From the NCBI RefSeq assembly GCF_030272615.1, contig NC_081408.1, forward strand, positions 310,568,118-310,632,117: a DNA stretch of 64,000 nt. The letters run 5' to 3'. A program made the position numbers and the translations under genes. The DNA comes from Cryptomeria japonica. Lineage: Eukaryota; Streptophyta; Pinopsida; Cupressales; Cupressaceae. This document shows, in pieces, positions 11,939-23,256 of this stretch. Each line of letters begins with the position of its first letter. The first letter of the stretch is position 1. A model generated the notes under the pieces. The model ran no database searches and was not told where the DNA came from. It saw only the letters and a list, made by a program, of their open reading frames with translations.

Positions 11939-11975
<37 letters not shown>

Positions 11976-12039
11976 AAATAAACTTAATAAAAAAAATAAA
12001 CTCAAACCCTCATCCCCGGAACCGAAGCTCCACGTGAGA

Positions 12040-12400
12040 AGCCATGGGTGACTCAGGCCCCTCTATGGGCCGCAACCCACAGGGGTGCCCAAGGCATCAC
12101 GATGCCCCTAGGGGTGGTGACTCATAGGGGCGCCTGTGGTGCCACTGCGGGCCGCAACCCGCAGGGGCGGCCTCGACCGCCATTGCGAGTTGTGTCCTGC
12201 AGGGACGCCATGGTGTCGCTGCGGGCTGTTACCCCCAGTGGAGGCCTCTTCCGCCACTGTGGATGATCACCATTGCAGCCACCGCCACCGCCTTATGAAT
12301 TATGTTGCCCCCTTCTTCAATAAACCTGCAACCCCCATGCTTGACACCCCTGCCCCCCCTCTCTCTCCTTCGGCTCCATTAAACCTACACACACACACCA
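12040..12400. repeat. GC-rich degenerate repeat within LTR
   Basis: Words such as GGGCCGCAACCCACAGGGG recur with changes. The GC content is sharply higher than in the surrounding AT-rich LTR. The matching part of the 3' LTR (21,560-22,140) has been rearranged and partly duplicated. Frames here read Arg/Ala/Pro-rich in several registers, which suggests composition and not coding. Confidence 0.7.
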
Positions 12401-12440
12401 TGGGCAAAACAAAAGAAAAATATGAAATGTTGGAATAAGA

Positions 12441-12531
12441 AACCCCAACCCATTTTTGGGTTAGGGTTAGCATTTAAAAAGATGAGAGAATAGATAAACA
12501 AGCAACCCTAACCCAATTTTGGGTTAGGGTT
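12441..12531. other. Two telomere-word hairpins in LTR
   Basis: AACCCCAACCC (12,441-12,451) faces GGGTTAGGGTT (12,458-12,468) with one mismatch. AACCCTAACCC (12,504-12,514) faces GGGTTAGGGTT (12,521-12,531) as a perfect 11-bp stem with a 6-nt loop. Diverged versions occur at 22,219-22,308 in the 3' LTR. The words contain the plant telo-box AAACCCTAA on one strand. Confidence 0.75.
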
Positions 12532-13470
12532 TACTTAATAATAAGGAAATGAAATATTAGATTAGTATATTAAAAAAAAGGATAAATCAATCCTAGTTAG
12601 GGTTTGAAATTAAATATTAATAAAATGAGAAGATGGGGAATTCTTTTTAAAATTTGAAAAAGAATTTCCCCCCATTTGCCTATAGCCATATGTAGGATTA
12701 TTTAACCCTTAATTATTGACTAGGGTAAAGTTAGTTTTTAATATAGATATTATAGGGATTAATTTTTATATAGCAATATTATTCTCATAATTGAATAAAA
12801 TTTATTAACAAGGCTTACTAATGAGAATATTATATAGTTATATCTCATATTTAATTAAATATGGATGTTAGGTTAAAATTCCTTTGGGGGATTTTATTAA
12901 TGGAATTTTTTAAAGGCATAATGTAAAATTTTAGTCCCACGAGGTCATTATTGGTCAAATATTTAATAGTTGAAATTTAAATGTCTAAGGGGATTTAAAA
13001 TTTGACTTTAGTATAAAATGAAATTATATGGCAAATATAATAATTGATTTGGTTAACTTTATTAGTTATATTTTAAAAGTGTAATCGCATACGTTCAATT
13101 AATTAATTTTATTATGAGATAACATCATCATTATTTTTATTTAGTCTTGAGTATTTTAATACTATTGAGATAATTAATATCTCCCTCGAGAATTTTCATT
13201 AGAGGAAATTAATTAGTTTAATTAGATTAATTAATTAAGTTGAGATGACCCCTTTTAGGGAATAATTAGTTTTCTCTAATTATTGTTGCCATATTGATTT
13301 GGTTAATCAAATCAACTTTAGTAAACCATTCTATTTAACCCTGAGTTAACCCATAGTTAAGACAAAACTTATTTAATCCATTTTTTATTGTAGATTATTT
13401 AATGAATTTATGTTGTTTTAAAAAAAAAATTGTTGTTCTACTTTTGCCCAAAAGTTTGGGCATGACATTT

Positions 13471-13484
13471 TGGTATCAGAGTAA
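13471..13484 (+). other. Primer binding site, initiator tRNA-Met type
   Basis: TGGTATCAGAGT begins 3 bases after the 5' LTR end. It matches the usual TGGTATCAGAGC site, which pairs with the 3' end of initiator methionyl tRNA in many plant LTR elements, apart from the last base. Confidence 0.9.
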
Positions 13485-13598
13485 GGTTTCCAACACTAGG
13501 AACCTTTCTCCACTACGTTTCGATTTTAATATTATTTTCTTTAAGAATTGTTACTAATTTTAATTATTTACTTTATTTTATTTTATTGATCATTAAGG

Positions 13599-14905
13599 AT
13601 GTCGCCGGTTATGCAACAAGCTCATAAGTGCGGTAGGGGTCCTAGATGTGCTCGCATGGCACACAAGGACGTTGTGCGGGATGAGCCGAATCCAGAAGGG
13701 GATTGAGAAGCTCCTCTTGAGCAACCGATTGACCCCAATAGGGCAATAGAGACATTTTGGTTGCACTCCAAAACCTGATAGGCATAGATCAGGATAGACT
13801 CCCAACAATAGATGGTCAGATAGAACACCAGAGTTTTGGGAGTCATAGATCCGTAGCTAGAGAATGAAGTAGGAGTCCACCTCTTAACTATACAGAGGCC
13901 CAGGCTGAGCATGAGCCTGATTCAATCCATCTACCTGAGGTACCCCTAGTAGTGGCACCAGTAATTTTTCAGAGAGCAGCCTGTGATCCTGGGGATCAGA
14001 TCAAAGAGACTCTATGCCTCCAGCCATCATCCCTTATAGGATCTACCGATGGGGTAGATGTTGATGCTTGACTTTTGAGTTTAGACAGGTTCTTCAGATT
14101 GCGTCCCTATGAGAGCAATCTGAAGGCACGGATTTCCATTCACCTTCTAAGAGGGAAGACTTCCACATGGTGGAGGCAAGAGGAGTACAAGAATGATTTA
14201 TCTGGGGACACTATTACTTGGGACATCTTTATAGAGAGATTCAGAGATAGGTACCTGTTAGAGCACTATAGGTAGTGTAGGATAGACGAGTTTCATGACC
14301 TTCAGTAGAAGGGTCTCTCTATGTCCCAGAATGAGAGTAATTTTTTCAAGCTCTTACCCTACATAGACTACCTGAAAGATGAGAAGTTACTCATCAACCA
14401 GTTCATTAGAGGATTGAATGCTAGGATAGTAGGATATGTTAGGATGGTAGCTCCAAGGAGCCTTCGGGTTGCCATGGAGAAGGCCTTGATATCAGAGGAG
14501 ATTCAGGGTAGATTGCTGGACACGCAGGATCAACATCAGAACCAAAACCCTTTACTGTAGTCTTTTGGGTTTCACAAACCCCACTGGAAGGGTAACCACA
14601 GGAATTCATCAGGGTTGTTTAAACCCCCTCCTCCACAACAGTCATAGAAGAATAAGAGGCAAAGGCCTCCATAGGGACAGCAAGGCTTTAATCCCAAGCA
14701 TTGGCACTCATAGGGTTCTAGGTGTGACCAGAGATCACAGGGTCCTTACACACCTCTGACATAGACTCAACAGTCCTCCAAGGGTGGTTTCAGTGGTTCG
14801 AGGAGGATAGGAGGAAAGAGATACTCTAGGCCACAGGGTGTTCAATTCAAGACATGCAGTGCATGCTTGATTTGTGGGGCGATGGCGCACATGGTGAGAG
14901 AGTGT
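13599..14905 (+). pseudogene. gag of chromovirus (broken)
   Basis: The reading starts at an ATG at 13,599 and meets several stops and frameshifts. The retrotransposon-gag core is clear at 14,075-14,560, including TSTWWRQEEY and ITWDIFIERF. A CCHC zinc knuckle (CX2CX4HX4C) is at 14,864-14,905 with reading CLICGAMAHMVREC. Gag forms the particle that packages element RNA, and the knuckle binds nucleic acid. Stops at 14,273-14,275, 14,306-14,308 and 14,558-14,560 are all TAG. The order LTR, PBS, gag, protease fits a Ty3/gypsy element. Confidence 0.85.
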
Positions 14906-15028
14906 CCACAGGGTTAGATGGCAAGTAATCAGAGGATGGCAGGTTCAGAGCCTATATTTGGGGACATGGGTATGTCCCATAGAGTCTTCGCAACGGCTGA
15001 CAACCACCAGGCAGAGCATTAGGCCATA

Positions 15029-15445
15029 GTCATAGAGGCCACAGGTATGATCAGAGGTACCGGTGTTTCTATCTTGTTTGATTCAGGAGCTATTGATTCT
15101 TTTATATCTCCATTGGTAGTGGAGTGTTGCGGGCTAGTGGCATCTAGGCAAGGTGTTAGTTGGGAAGTGGAGTTGGCTTTAGGAGCTAGAGTGTCTATTG
15201 AGTCAGTGGTTAGGGGCTGTCAACTTCAAATTGGGAGTAGGACCACTTTAGTAGACCTTCAAGTCACACCTCTAAGATCTTATGGCATTTTTATTGGCAT
15301 GGATTGGCTATACGCCCATAGAGATAAGATGGATGGTTGCCAGAAGAAGATTGAGTGTGTAGACAATCAGGGTACCTCCATAGTTATTTCAGGGATTCAG
15401 AGGCCCATGTCACTTCGTATGATTTCTGCTATGCAGCTTAAATGA
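15029..15445 (+). pseudogene. Aspartic protease of chromovirus
   Basis: The frame contains LFDSGAIDSFIS with the catalytic DSG triad near 15,080-15,088. A hydrophobic IFIGMDWL segment follows near 15,290, as is usual in the retropepsin-like domain of plant gypsy elements. This enzyme cuts the Gag-Pol polyprotein. The frame ends at a TGA at 15,443-15,445; in intact elements the polyprotein continues into reverse transcriptase. Confidence 0.85.
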
Positions 15446-15448
15446 AGC

Positions 15449-16520
15449 ATGCGAAAGGGATGTCAGTTGTTTTCTATCACCATTATTGATAGAGAGGAAG
15501 AGAATGAGAAGGAGCCTTCCCTAGATGATCATCCCATCCTTGAGGAGTTTGTAAATTTGTTTCCTTCTGAGCTACCTAGTATGCCACCTAGAAGAGAGAT
15601 TGATTGCCACTTAGATCTTGTACCAGGAGCCGAATCAGTTTCGAGAGAACCATATAGGATGACCAAAAATGAGCTTAATGAGCTCAAGATTCAGCTTGAG
15701 GAACTCTTAGAGAAGGGTCACATTCATCCTAGCATCTCCCCTTGGGGTGCACCAGTCATCTTCATGAACAAGAAGGATGGATCCCTTCATTTATTTATGG
15801 ACTACAGGCAGTTAAACAATGTGACCATCAAGAACCATTAAGCCTTGCCCAAGATCGATGACTTATTTGATCAGCTTTAGGGTGCCAAAGTATTTTCAAA
15901 GATAGATCTTAAGTTAGGGTACCATCAGTTGAGGATTGTAGAAAGCGATATCCACAAGACCACTTTTCATACTAGATATGGCCACTATGAGCTCACCATG
16001 GTCCCATTCAGTCTTACAAATGCTCCAGTTGTATTTATGAGTCTCATGAATGGGGTATTCTGCACTTTCCTTGACCAGTTGGTGATTGTGTTCCTCAATG
16101 ACATATTGATATATTCTCGAGATGAGAAGGACAACGCAGAGGACTTGAGATAGGTATTGCAGTGCTTGAGGGATAATCAGTTGTATGGTAGTCTATGAAA
16201 GTGTGCATTCTTCAAATTAGAGATCAGATATATAGGTCATGTTATATTCGGTGATGGGATCTCAATTGACCCATTCAAAATTGGAGCTATTATGGATTGG
16301 CCAGCACCAACTAGTGTGACAAAGGTTAGGAGTTTCATGGGTGTAGTAGGGTACTACAAACACTTTGTTGAGGGATTCTCCATGGTTGCACATCCTATTA
16401 CATCCCTTCAGTGAAAGGGAAAGAAATTCGAGTGGACACAAAGGTGTGAGAGGGCCTTTCAGGATCTAAAAAGGGCACTCACTAGTGCACCCATTCTTAT
16501 TGTGTCAGACCCCTCGACTA
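15449..16520 (+). pseudogene. Reverse transcriptase of chromovirus (inactive)
   Basis: Recognisable motifs in order are [56 protein letters not shown] and [19 protein letters not shown]. The active-site motif reads FLND at 16,091-16,102 in place of the usual F/Y-x-D-D, so one catalytic aspartate is asparagine. In-frame stops occur at 15,839-15,841 (TAA), 15,878-15,880 (TAG), 16,151-16,153 (TAG) and 16,196-16,198 (TGA). The thumb and connection region (VRSFMGVVGYYKHFVEGFS) follows at about 16,325-16,380. Confidence 0.9.
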
Positions 16521-16954
16521 ATTTCATGGTATGCACAGATGCTTCCTTGGATGGATTAGGAGTAGTCCTTATGCAGGAGGGTTGAGTTATAGCATATGAG
16601 TCTAGGAAAATTAAGACTCACGAGCTTAACTACCCTACACATGACCTTGAGCTTGCAGCAGTAGTGCATGCACTTGTGAGGTGGAGACACTTCCTTTTGG
16701 GTCATCATTTTGAGCTTCATTCAGATCATCAGAGCTTGCAATACATATTCATCCATCCTAATCTTAATGCTTTTCAAAGGAGATGGATGGAGTTTTTATG
16801 TCAGTATGATTTTGATGTTCACTACATCAAGGGGAAAGAGAACATAGTTGCAGATGCCTTGAGTAGGAGACATCATGAGATATGCTCCATGACTATGGAC
16901 ACAAATTTAGAGGCCGTATATTGTAACAACTACCAGAGGATGAGTGGTATCTAG
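16521..16954 (+). pseudogene. RNase H domain of chromovirus
   Basis: The sequence FMVCTDASLDGLGVVLMQEG begins near 16,523 and carries the first acidic residue. A TGA at 16,583-16,585 stands where a CGA arginine codon is expected in QEGRVIAYESR-type sequence. ELNYPTHDLELAAVVHAL and HSDHQSLQYIF supply the other acidic positions. VHYIKGKENIVADALSRR marks the usual end. This domain removes the RNA strand during reverse transcription. Confidence 0.9.
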
Positions 16955-17830
16955 AGGTATGTCAGGTAGTGCGATCTGAGGAGATCCTGGAAGGGAGATA
17001 TGCAGACTATTCATTAGAGTTTAATGGACTACTACACCATAGAGGGCGCACCTATGTACCTTCTTCTAGAGGATTGCATGATTTCATTGTGTTAGAGGTT
17101 CATAGAGCTCCTTATGCAGCATATTGCAGAGTTAAGAAGATGCATGTAGGTTTGAGACAACTTTATCATTGGCCAGGTATGCAGCAATTCATTGCTGTAC
17201 TAGTAGCCCGATGCTTTGAGTGCCAAAGAGTCAAGGTGGAGCATCGCCATCCAGGTGGGTTGCTCCAGTCTCATGCAATACTAGAGTGGAAGTGGGATAC
17301 TATATTGATGGACTTTATCATTGGTCTTCCTATGTCAGCACATCGTCATGATACAATCATGGTGATAGTTGACCAAGGTGGCCCACTTCTCACCAGTCTA
17401 GACTACCTTCACAACACCAATAGTGGCACAGGTATTCTTGTGGGATATTGTCAAACTTCATGGCATTCCATGCAAGATTATCTCAGACAAATATTCCCTC
17501 TTCACTTCTTCCTTTTGGAAGGCATTATAGGAAGTCATGGGTACGAGACTCAACTTTAGTATAGCCTATCATCTAGAAATGGATGAAAAGATAGAGAGGG
17601 TAAACCAAGTGTTAGAAGACCTACTCCGCATGTACATTATGGATCATCAGACTAGATGGGAAGAGTACCTTCCTTTAGTAGAGTTTTCCTATAATAATGG
17701 GCATCACACTTCTTTGGGGATGCTACCTTTTTAGGCTTTGTATGATAGACCTTGCAGGACACCTTTGAGTTGGGACCACATTGAGGATAGAGTAGCCATA
17801 GGTCCTAAAATGGTTCGTGATATGGAGTAG
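16955..17830 (+). pseudogene. Integrase of chromovirus (broken)
   Basis: The zinc-binding part shows LEVHRAPYAAY, YHWPGMQQF and CFECQRVKVEH (the CX2C pair). The core keeps WDTILMDFIIGLP with the first acidic residue. It then degrades: the expected region after MVIVDQ is scrambled by a frameshift. ERVNQVLEDLLRMY at about 17,594-17,635 is the conserved region after the catalytic glutamate. A TAG at 17,732-17,734 replaces an expected glutamine codon in an ALYDRPCRTP context. Integrase inserts element DNA into the host genome. Confidence 0.87.
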
Positions 17831-18350
17831 CATGTGATTTTGATTAGACATCACCTTAGAGAGGCACAAGATAAGCAAAAGAAGTATGCAGATGTGAAGA
17901 GGATAGACTGGAGCTTCATGGTTGGGGACAAAGTTTTCCTGGGAGTGCGACTGCATAAGAGTCCAATCCATTATGGAAAGGGTTCTAAGCTCGCACCTCT
18001 CTTTGTCAGACCATTTGAGATATTTGAGAGGATAGGACTAGTTGCATATCGTTTAGCTTCGCCACCTAGCCTATCACACATCCACGATGTGTTTCATGTA
18101 TCAGTTCTGAGGAAGTACATTTATGATGAGTCTCATATTGTGGATTGGGATGCCTTGCAGGTGGAGTCGAACAGGTAGCTAGCTTTGCAGCCCATTTGCA
18201 TTTTTGCTCTATGGATGCTGTCTCTTCGAGGTCAAGAGCTGGACCAGGTTAGGGTCCAATGGGATTGTTATGACTAGGTTACAACATCATGGGAGGACAC
18301 AGTGCATATGAGATCTCAGTACCCCAATCTTTTTGATGAACTCTAGGAGG
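17831..18350 (+). pseudogene. Integrase C-terminus and chromodomain remnant
   Basis: Frame 17,834-18,178 contains VGDKVFLGVRLHKS, KLAPLFVRPFEIFERIG and HDVFHVSVLRKYI, the usual end of gypsy integrase. After a TAG at 18,176-18,178 the frame continues with QVRVQWDCYD, a TAG, then TTSWEDTVHMRSQYPNLF. This matches the second half of a chromodomain. Chromodomains tether integrase to modified histones and define chromoviruses. Together with the very long LTRs this points to the Tekay/Del clade. Confidence 0.75.
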
Positions 18351-18362
18351 AAGTTCATGCCT

Positions 18363-18374
18363 AGAGGGGGAGGG
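18363..18374 (+). other. Polypurine tract
   Basis: AGAGGGGGAGGG directly precedes the 3' LTR start TGTGAGGC. It is the expected primer site for plus-strand synthesis. Confidence 0.9.
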
Positions 18375-18825
18375 TGTGAGGCCCTACCCCAAGCTGTCAT
18401 AGCATTTTAGTTATTTTCATGTTGGACCTATTTTGGATACTATATTTTGATGCATTATAGACCCGAATTTTATATGATCTTGTGTTATGGATAATATTGA
18501 TATGATAATGTCATTTACTTTGATTTGTAGTACTTCATTTTTATACTAGAGATTATGCATGCATGTTCTATAAAGGATTTAATTCCATGTTTATAAGGAT
18601 GATGCCATTTAGTAGATGATTGTATGTGGATGTTATCAGATAATTGGATACTTGACTTTTATAATTGAAATTTTATGCGATGTCTAAATTGTATTCTTTT
18701 GATAATATTATATGTGATTTTTGGAATTACTAATGTGTAAGTGAGATGTGCAGGAAAATTGTTCCATGTGACCATGAAAATTATTTGGAGAATCAAGCCT
18801 AGGATTATGTGGGATTGTGAAGCCA

Positions 18826-18855
18826 GGGGTTGTCTATTTGGAGAGACAACCCCTC
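18826..18855. other. Conserved hairpin in 3' LTR
   Basis: This has the same 11-bp stem and 8-nt loop as at 9,203-9,232, with no change in stem or loop. Confidence 0.8.
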
Positions 18856-21421
18856 ATTTGTAAATGTGTTTTAATTTGTGAATGCTATCCTTGGATGTGT
18901 GTTTAATTTGAAAATTGTTTAATTTATAAATTTCACAAAAAAAGAGACATTTGCCATGTGTAATTTAGTGATATGTAATTCTTTTTGTAGTGTCACTTGA
19001 GACATGTTGTAGGCTGAGTTGGCATTATCATGTCTCTTTTGAGGAAATTTATTTTACCAATGCTTATATTTTCAATTGTCTTTAAATGGTCCCAAGTAAA
19101 CCTTGGATAAGGAGCCATTAGAACGGTCAACTCAGGGTTGACCCGTAGGTAAACTTTGGGTGGACATCTAGGGGGTTAAACTAACTCCTAGGGTCAAGTT
19201 AGGGGCATTTTTAGTGGGCCATATGATGTACCTATTGATGAAGGCCAGGTTTAGCCATGTGTCCACTCCCTAGGGCCTTCTTAACCTCCCCAAAAATTGA
19301 GTTTCCCTAGTTGGCCAAATTTCATCTTTAGAAGAGCCTTCCTAGGTTAGATAACCCTCCTCATGAGTGGAATTGATCTTCCCCATTCCGTTTACCCTTT
19401 TTGAGGTGTCTTGGCTAAAGAGTCTGTAAGGTATTGAGAAAAACAACCAATGAACATCCTTCACCCTTCCTAAGTGGGTTGGAAGGAGTGAGGAGTGTCT
19501 TCATAGGGAATAGTTTGGGAGGGAGAAGTTTAATCACCCACTCTCCATTTTGGAGACTTAGAATTTTTGAGGAATTTTTCCTATTTTTGGGGAAGATTTT
19601 GGCTAAGTTTTGAAGGAGAAAAAGTTGTGGATTTGGGCAGCACTCCTAAAACTTATTTTACCCTTTTGGTGGATTTAAGGTTGGTTGAACTCCTATCTCT
19701 TCTATGATGTTGTTTTTTTGAAAAGATTGTGGTTGTAATTGGTTTCCATTGCTTTTGTTTTCTTTATATGTGTAGGAATATGTAGAGTTCTTCCTTATGT
19801 GTTTTGGTTGAGTTTTTTTTTATGTTTTTGGTTTGGGAGTTTTCAAGGCCAAACTCACCATTAGGAGGGTAGAGTGGCCTTGGGGTGAAGGGTTGTTTGA
19901 CAGCCTATGAGTGAGAGGCTATCTTTGGAAGAGAGTGATTCTCAAGGGATTTTTTGACCCTTGTTGCATTATGATTTGTTTATGCAATCGGGGTCATAAG
20001 GAGAGTTTTATTGGCTTGTATGCCTTGGGGGACATATGGGATTATAGGGACAAGTTTGGAACTTGTGGATATGTTTATTTGTAGCTTTGTTATGGCATTA
20101 TGTTCTCTATTTGCAAAATTCTCCTCGAGGTACATAGTCCACCTTCACCCCACTTGAAAAGTCACATATGTGATGATGTTGTTTAGCGTTGGGTTGGGAG
20201 TGTCTTTTGTTGTTATGAATTTTTTGCTTAAATGTGTTTGAATGTGTGTTTCTCGTCTAGCCTTGATTCTCCTAGCTCAGGGTTGGCTTCTAGTAAGCCT
20301 AGGTTGGGAGGTGAGCCTCCATGGTCACAACCTTCAAGTTTTATTGTAGGTTTTGCTTGGGAAAAGATTGGAATGGAATCTTTTGAATGATCCTATTGTT
20401 GTATTTAGTTGCAAGAAAGAAAAAGATTTCCTATTGTATTTTAGTTGCAGAAAAGAAAAAGAAGAGTTTTCTTATTGTATTTATATTGCAGAAAAGAAAA
20501 TGTATTATTTGACTAAGTTTTACCATGTAATAAAATGTATTTTATTTGAAGTATATTTCCTTACAAAGTGAAGAATGCATTGTTGAAGTTATCTTTTAAA
20601 TTTTATGCAGTTATAGGAAAGATTAAGTATGAAAGTTATAGTTGTTCTTTTTAACCTTACATTTCATCTTGCTATTATTATTTAATGAATTCTAGAAAGA
20701 TATAAATTCGCAGTTGTAAATAAATTAATTTCTGCTAATTTTTATATTCTATAAATGCATGTTAAGTAGAAAAATAACCAAACCTAGATAATGATAATAC
20801 ATTAGATATTGCAGTTTATTGTATTAAATATTTTTTTTGAAAATGATAGTTGCAATTGTAGATAGAAATATTCTGTCACATTTTCCATTTTGTAAAAGTA
20901 GTAAATAAATCTAGTTATAGTTATTTAAATTAAATGTTAGCTATATTTCTTTTGAAAATAAATAAATAAATAAATTTACTCTACTCTATTTATTGAAAGT
21001 AACCTACTCTAAATAATGTAAACGCAGACTTAAACCTGTAAACATATAAATTCTCATATGTACATATATATATTTTTACAAGAGATAATGCTTGTAGTTT
21101 TATATTTAAAACTACGCTGTTGTTCTTTAACAAAAAAAGGGGATATAAAATAGACATATATGTTGCCTTTATATCAAAATAAATATATATAATGAAATAT
21201 TGAAAAGCTGGAAAAATAAATTCATTTCCTTTTGGGTTGTTTTAATATTTGCTCATGTTGTGATTTTTGCAGTCATTTATATATATATATATATATGAAA
21301 AGAAATAGGTTCCAAAAATTATATCTTGGTTCATTCTTCAGGTATGCAGGTCTGCATACATATATATTTATATTTATATAAATATATATACTTATACATA
21401 TACCTATGTATATATATTTAT

Positions 21422-21471
<50 letters not shown>

Positions 21472-21846
21472 TTATATATATATAAATAAATATATAAAAA
21501 TAAATAAACTTAATAAAAAAAATAAAAATAAATAAATAAACTCAAATCCTCATCCCTAGAACCGAAGATCCATGCGAGCAACCATGGGCGGCTTGGGCTC
21601 CTCTGTGGGCCATGACCCACAGGGGCGCCCACGACACCACGACGCCCCTATGGGTGGCTCAGGCTCCTCTATGGGCCGCAACCCACAGGGGCGCCCACGA
21701 CACCACGACGCCATGACCCACAGGGGTACCCACGGTGCCACTGCGGGCCGTGATCCATAGGGGCACCCACAATGCCACTGCAGGCTGCAACCCATAGGGG
21801 TGGCCTTAGCCACCACTGCGGGCTGTGTCTCGCAGGGACGTCATGG

Positions 21847-22140
21847 TGCCACTGTGAGCCGCGACCCCTAGTGGTGGCCTCGGCCACCACTGTGACTGCC
21901 ACTGCCGCCTTATGAATTGTGTCACCCCCTCCTTCAATAAACTTGTTCGCCCCCATGCTTGACGCCCCCAGCCGCCCCCCCCCCCCCCCCCCGTGGCGCC
22001 ACTACGAGCCGCGACCCCTAGTGGTGGCCTCGGCCACCCCTGTGACTGCCACTGCCGCCTTATGAATTATGTCACCCCCTCCTTCAATAAACTTGTTCGC
22101 CCCCATGCTTGACGCCCCTAGCCCCCCCCCCCCCCCTCTC
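21847..22140. repeat. 150-bp duplication with poly-C tracts in 3' LTR
   Basis: A GC-rich unit containing GCGACCCCTAGTGGTGGCCT at 21,861 recurs at 22,011. Each copy ends in a C homopolymer (18 C at 21,975-21,992; 15 C at 22,122-22,136). The 5' LTR has a single copy without the long C run, so the duplication arose after insertion or during replication. Confidence 0.9.
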
Positions 22141-23256
22141 TCTCTCACCTCCATTAAACCTGCACACAGACGAACCATGGCCAAAACAAAAGAAAAATAT
22201 GAAATGTTGGAATAAGAAACTCTAACCCATTTTCAGGTTAGGGTTAACATTTAAAAAGAGGAGAGAATAGATAGACAAGCAACCCTAACCCAATTTTAGG
22301 TTAGGGTTTGCTTAATAATAAGGAAATGAAATATTAGGTTAGTATATTAAAAAAAAAAGGATAAATCAACTTTAGTTAGGGTTTGAAATTAAATATTAAT
22401 AAAATGAGGAGAGGGGGAATCCTTTTTAAAATTTGGAAAAGAATTTTCCCCCCATTTTCCTATAGCCATATGTAGGATTATTTAACCCTTAATTATTGAC
22501 TAGGGTAAAGTTAGTTTTTAATATAGACGTTATAGGGATTAGTTTTTATATAGCAATATTATTGTCATAATTGAATAAATTTTATTAACAAGGCTTACTA
22601 ATGAGAATATTATATAGTTATTTTTCATATTTATTTAAATATGGATGTTAGGTAAAAATTGCTTTGGGGGATTTTATTAATGGAAATTGTTAAAGGCATA
22701 ATGTAAAATTTTAGTCCCACGAGGTCATTATTGGTCAAATATTTAATAGTTGAAATTTAAATGTCTAAGAGGACTTAAAATTTGACTTTAGTATAAAATG
22801 AAACTATATGGCAAATCTAATAATTGATTTGGTTAACTTTATTAGTTATATTTTAAAATTGTAATCATGTACGTTCAATTAATTAATTTTATTATGAGAC
22901 AACATCATCATTATTTTTATTTAGTCTTGAGTATTTTAATACTATTGAGATAATTAATATCTCCCGATTCTTGTTGGAGAATTTTCCTTAGAGGAAATGA
23001 ATTAGTTTAATTAGATTAATTAATTAAGTTGAGATGACCACTTTTAGGGAATAATTAGTCTTCTCTAATTATTGTCACGATATTGATTTGGTTAATCAAA
23101 TCAACTTTAGTAAACCATTCTATTTAACCCTGAGTTAACCCATAGTTAAGAAAAAACTTATCTATTCTATTTTTTATTGTAGATTATTTAATGAATTTAT
23201 GTTGTTTTAAAAAAAAAATCGTTCTTCCATTTTTGCCCAAAAGTTTGGGCATGACA

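Larger units (their letters stand above)
8753..13467 (+). mobile_element. 5' LTR of Ty3/gypsy chromovirus (about 4.7 kb)
   Basis: The LTR begins TGTGAGGC and ends GGGCATGACA. Its partner is at 18,375-23,256. The first 175 bp or so of the two differ at about 17 positions, mostly transitions, so the insertion is old. The LTR holds a conserved hairpin (9,203-9,232), three TA tracts (11,419-11,487; 11,689-11,729; 11,861-11,971), a GC-rich stretch of degenerate repeats (about 12,040-12,400) and two telomere-word hairpins (12,441-12,531). LTRs of this length fit the Tekay/Del clade of chromoviruses. Open frames inside it, such as the lysine-rich one near 10,622, have no conserved domain. Confidence 0.93.
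18375..23256 (+). mobile_element. 3' LTR of Ty3/gypsy chromovirus (about 4.9 kb)
   Basis: The LTR begins TGTGAGGC and ends GGGCATGACA like its partner at 8,753-13,467. The flanking 5-mers are GAAGA (8,748-8,752) and AAAGA (23,257-23,261), a target duplication with one difference. Compared with the 5' LTR, its TA tracts are much shorter (for example 21,278-21,296 and 21,430-21,457). Its GC-rich segment holds an extra copy of an approximately 150-bp unit. Confidence 0.93.

Noticed and set aside
11780-12037. Tyr-Ile repeat frame in TA tracts
   Set aside because: It is a direct translation of (TA)n and is not a gene.
12048-12438. GC-rich frames as captured coding exon in the LTR
   Set aside because: Several overlapping frames are open on both strands, the sequence is repetitive, and the 3' LTR version is rearranged.
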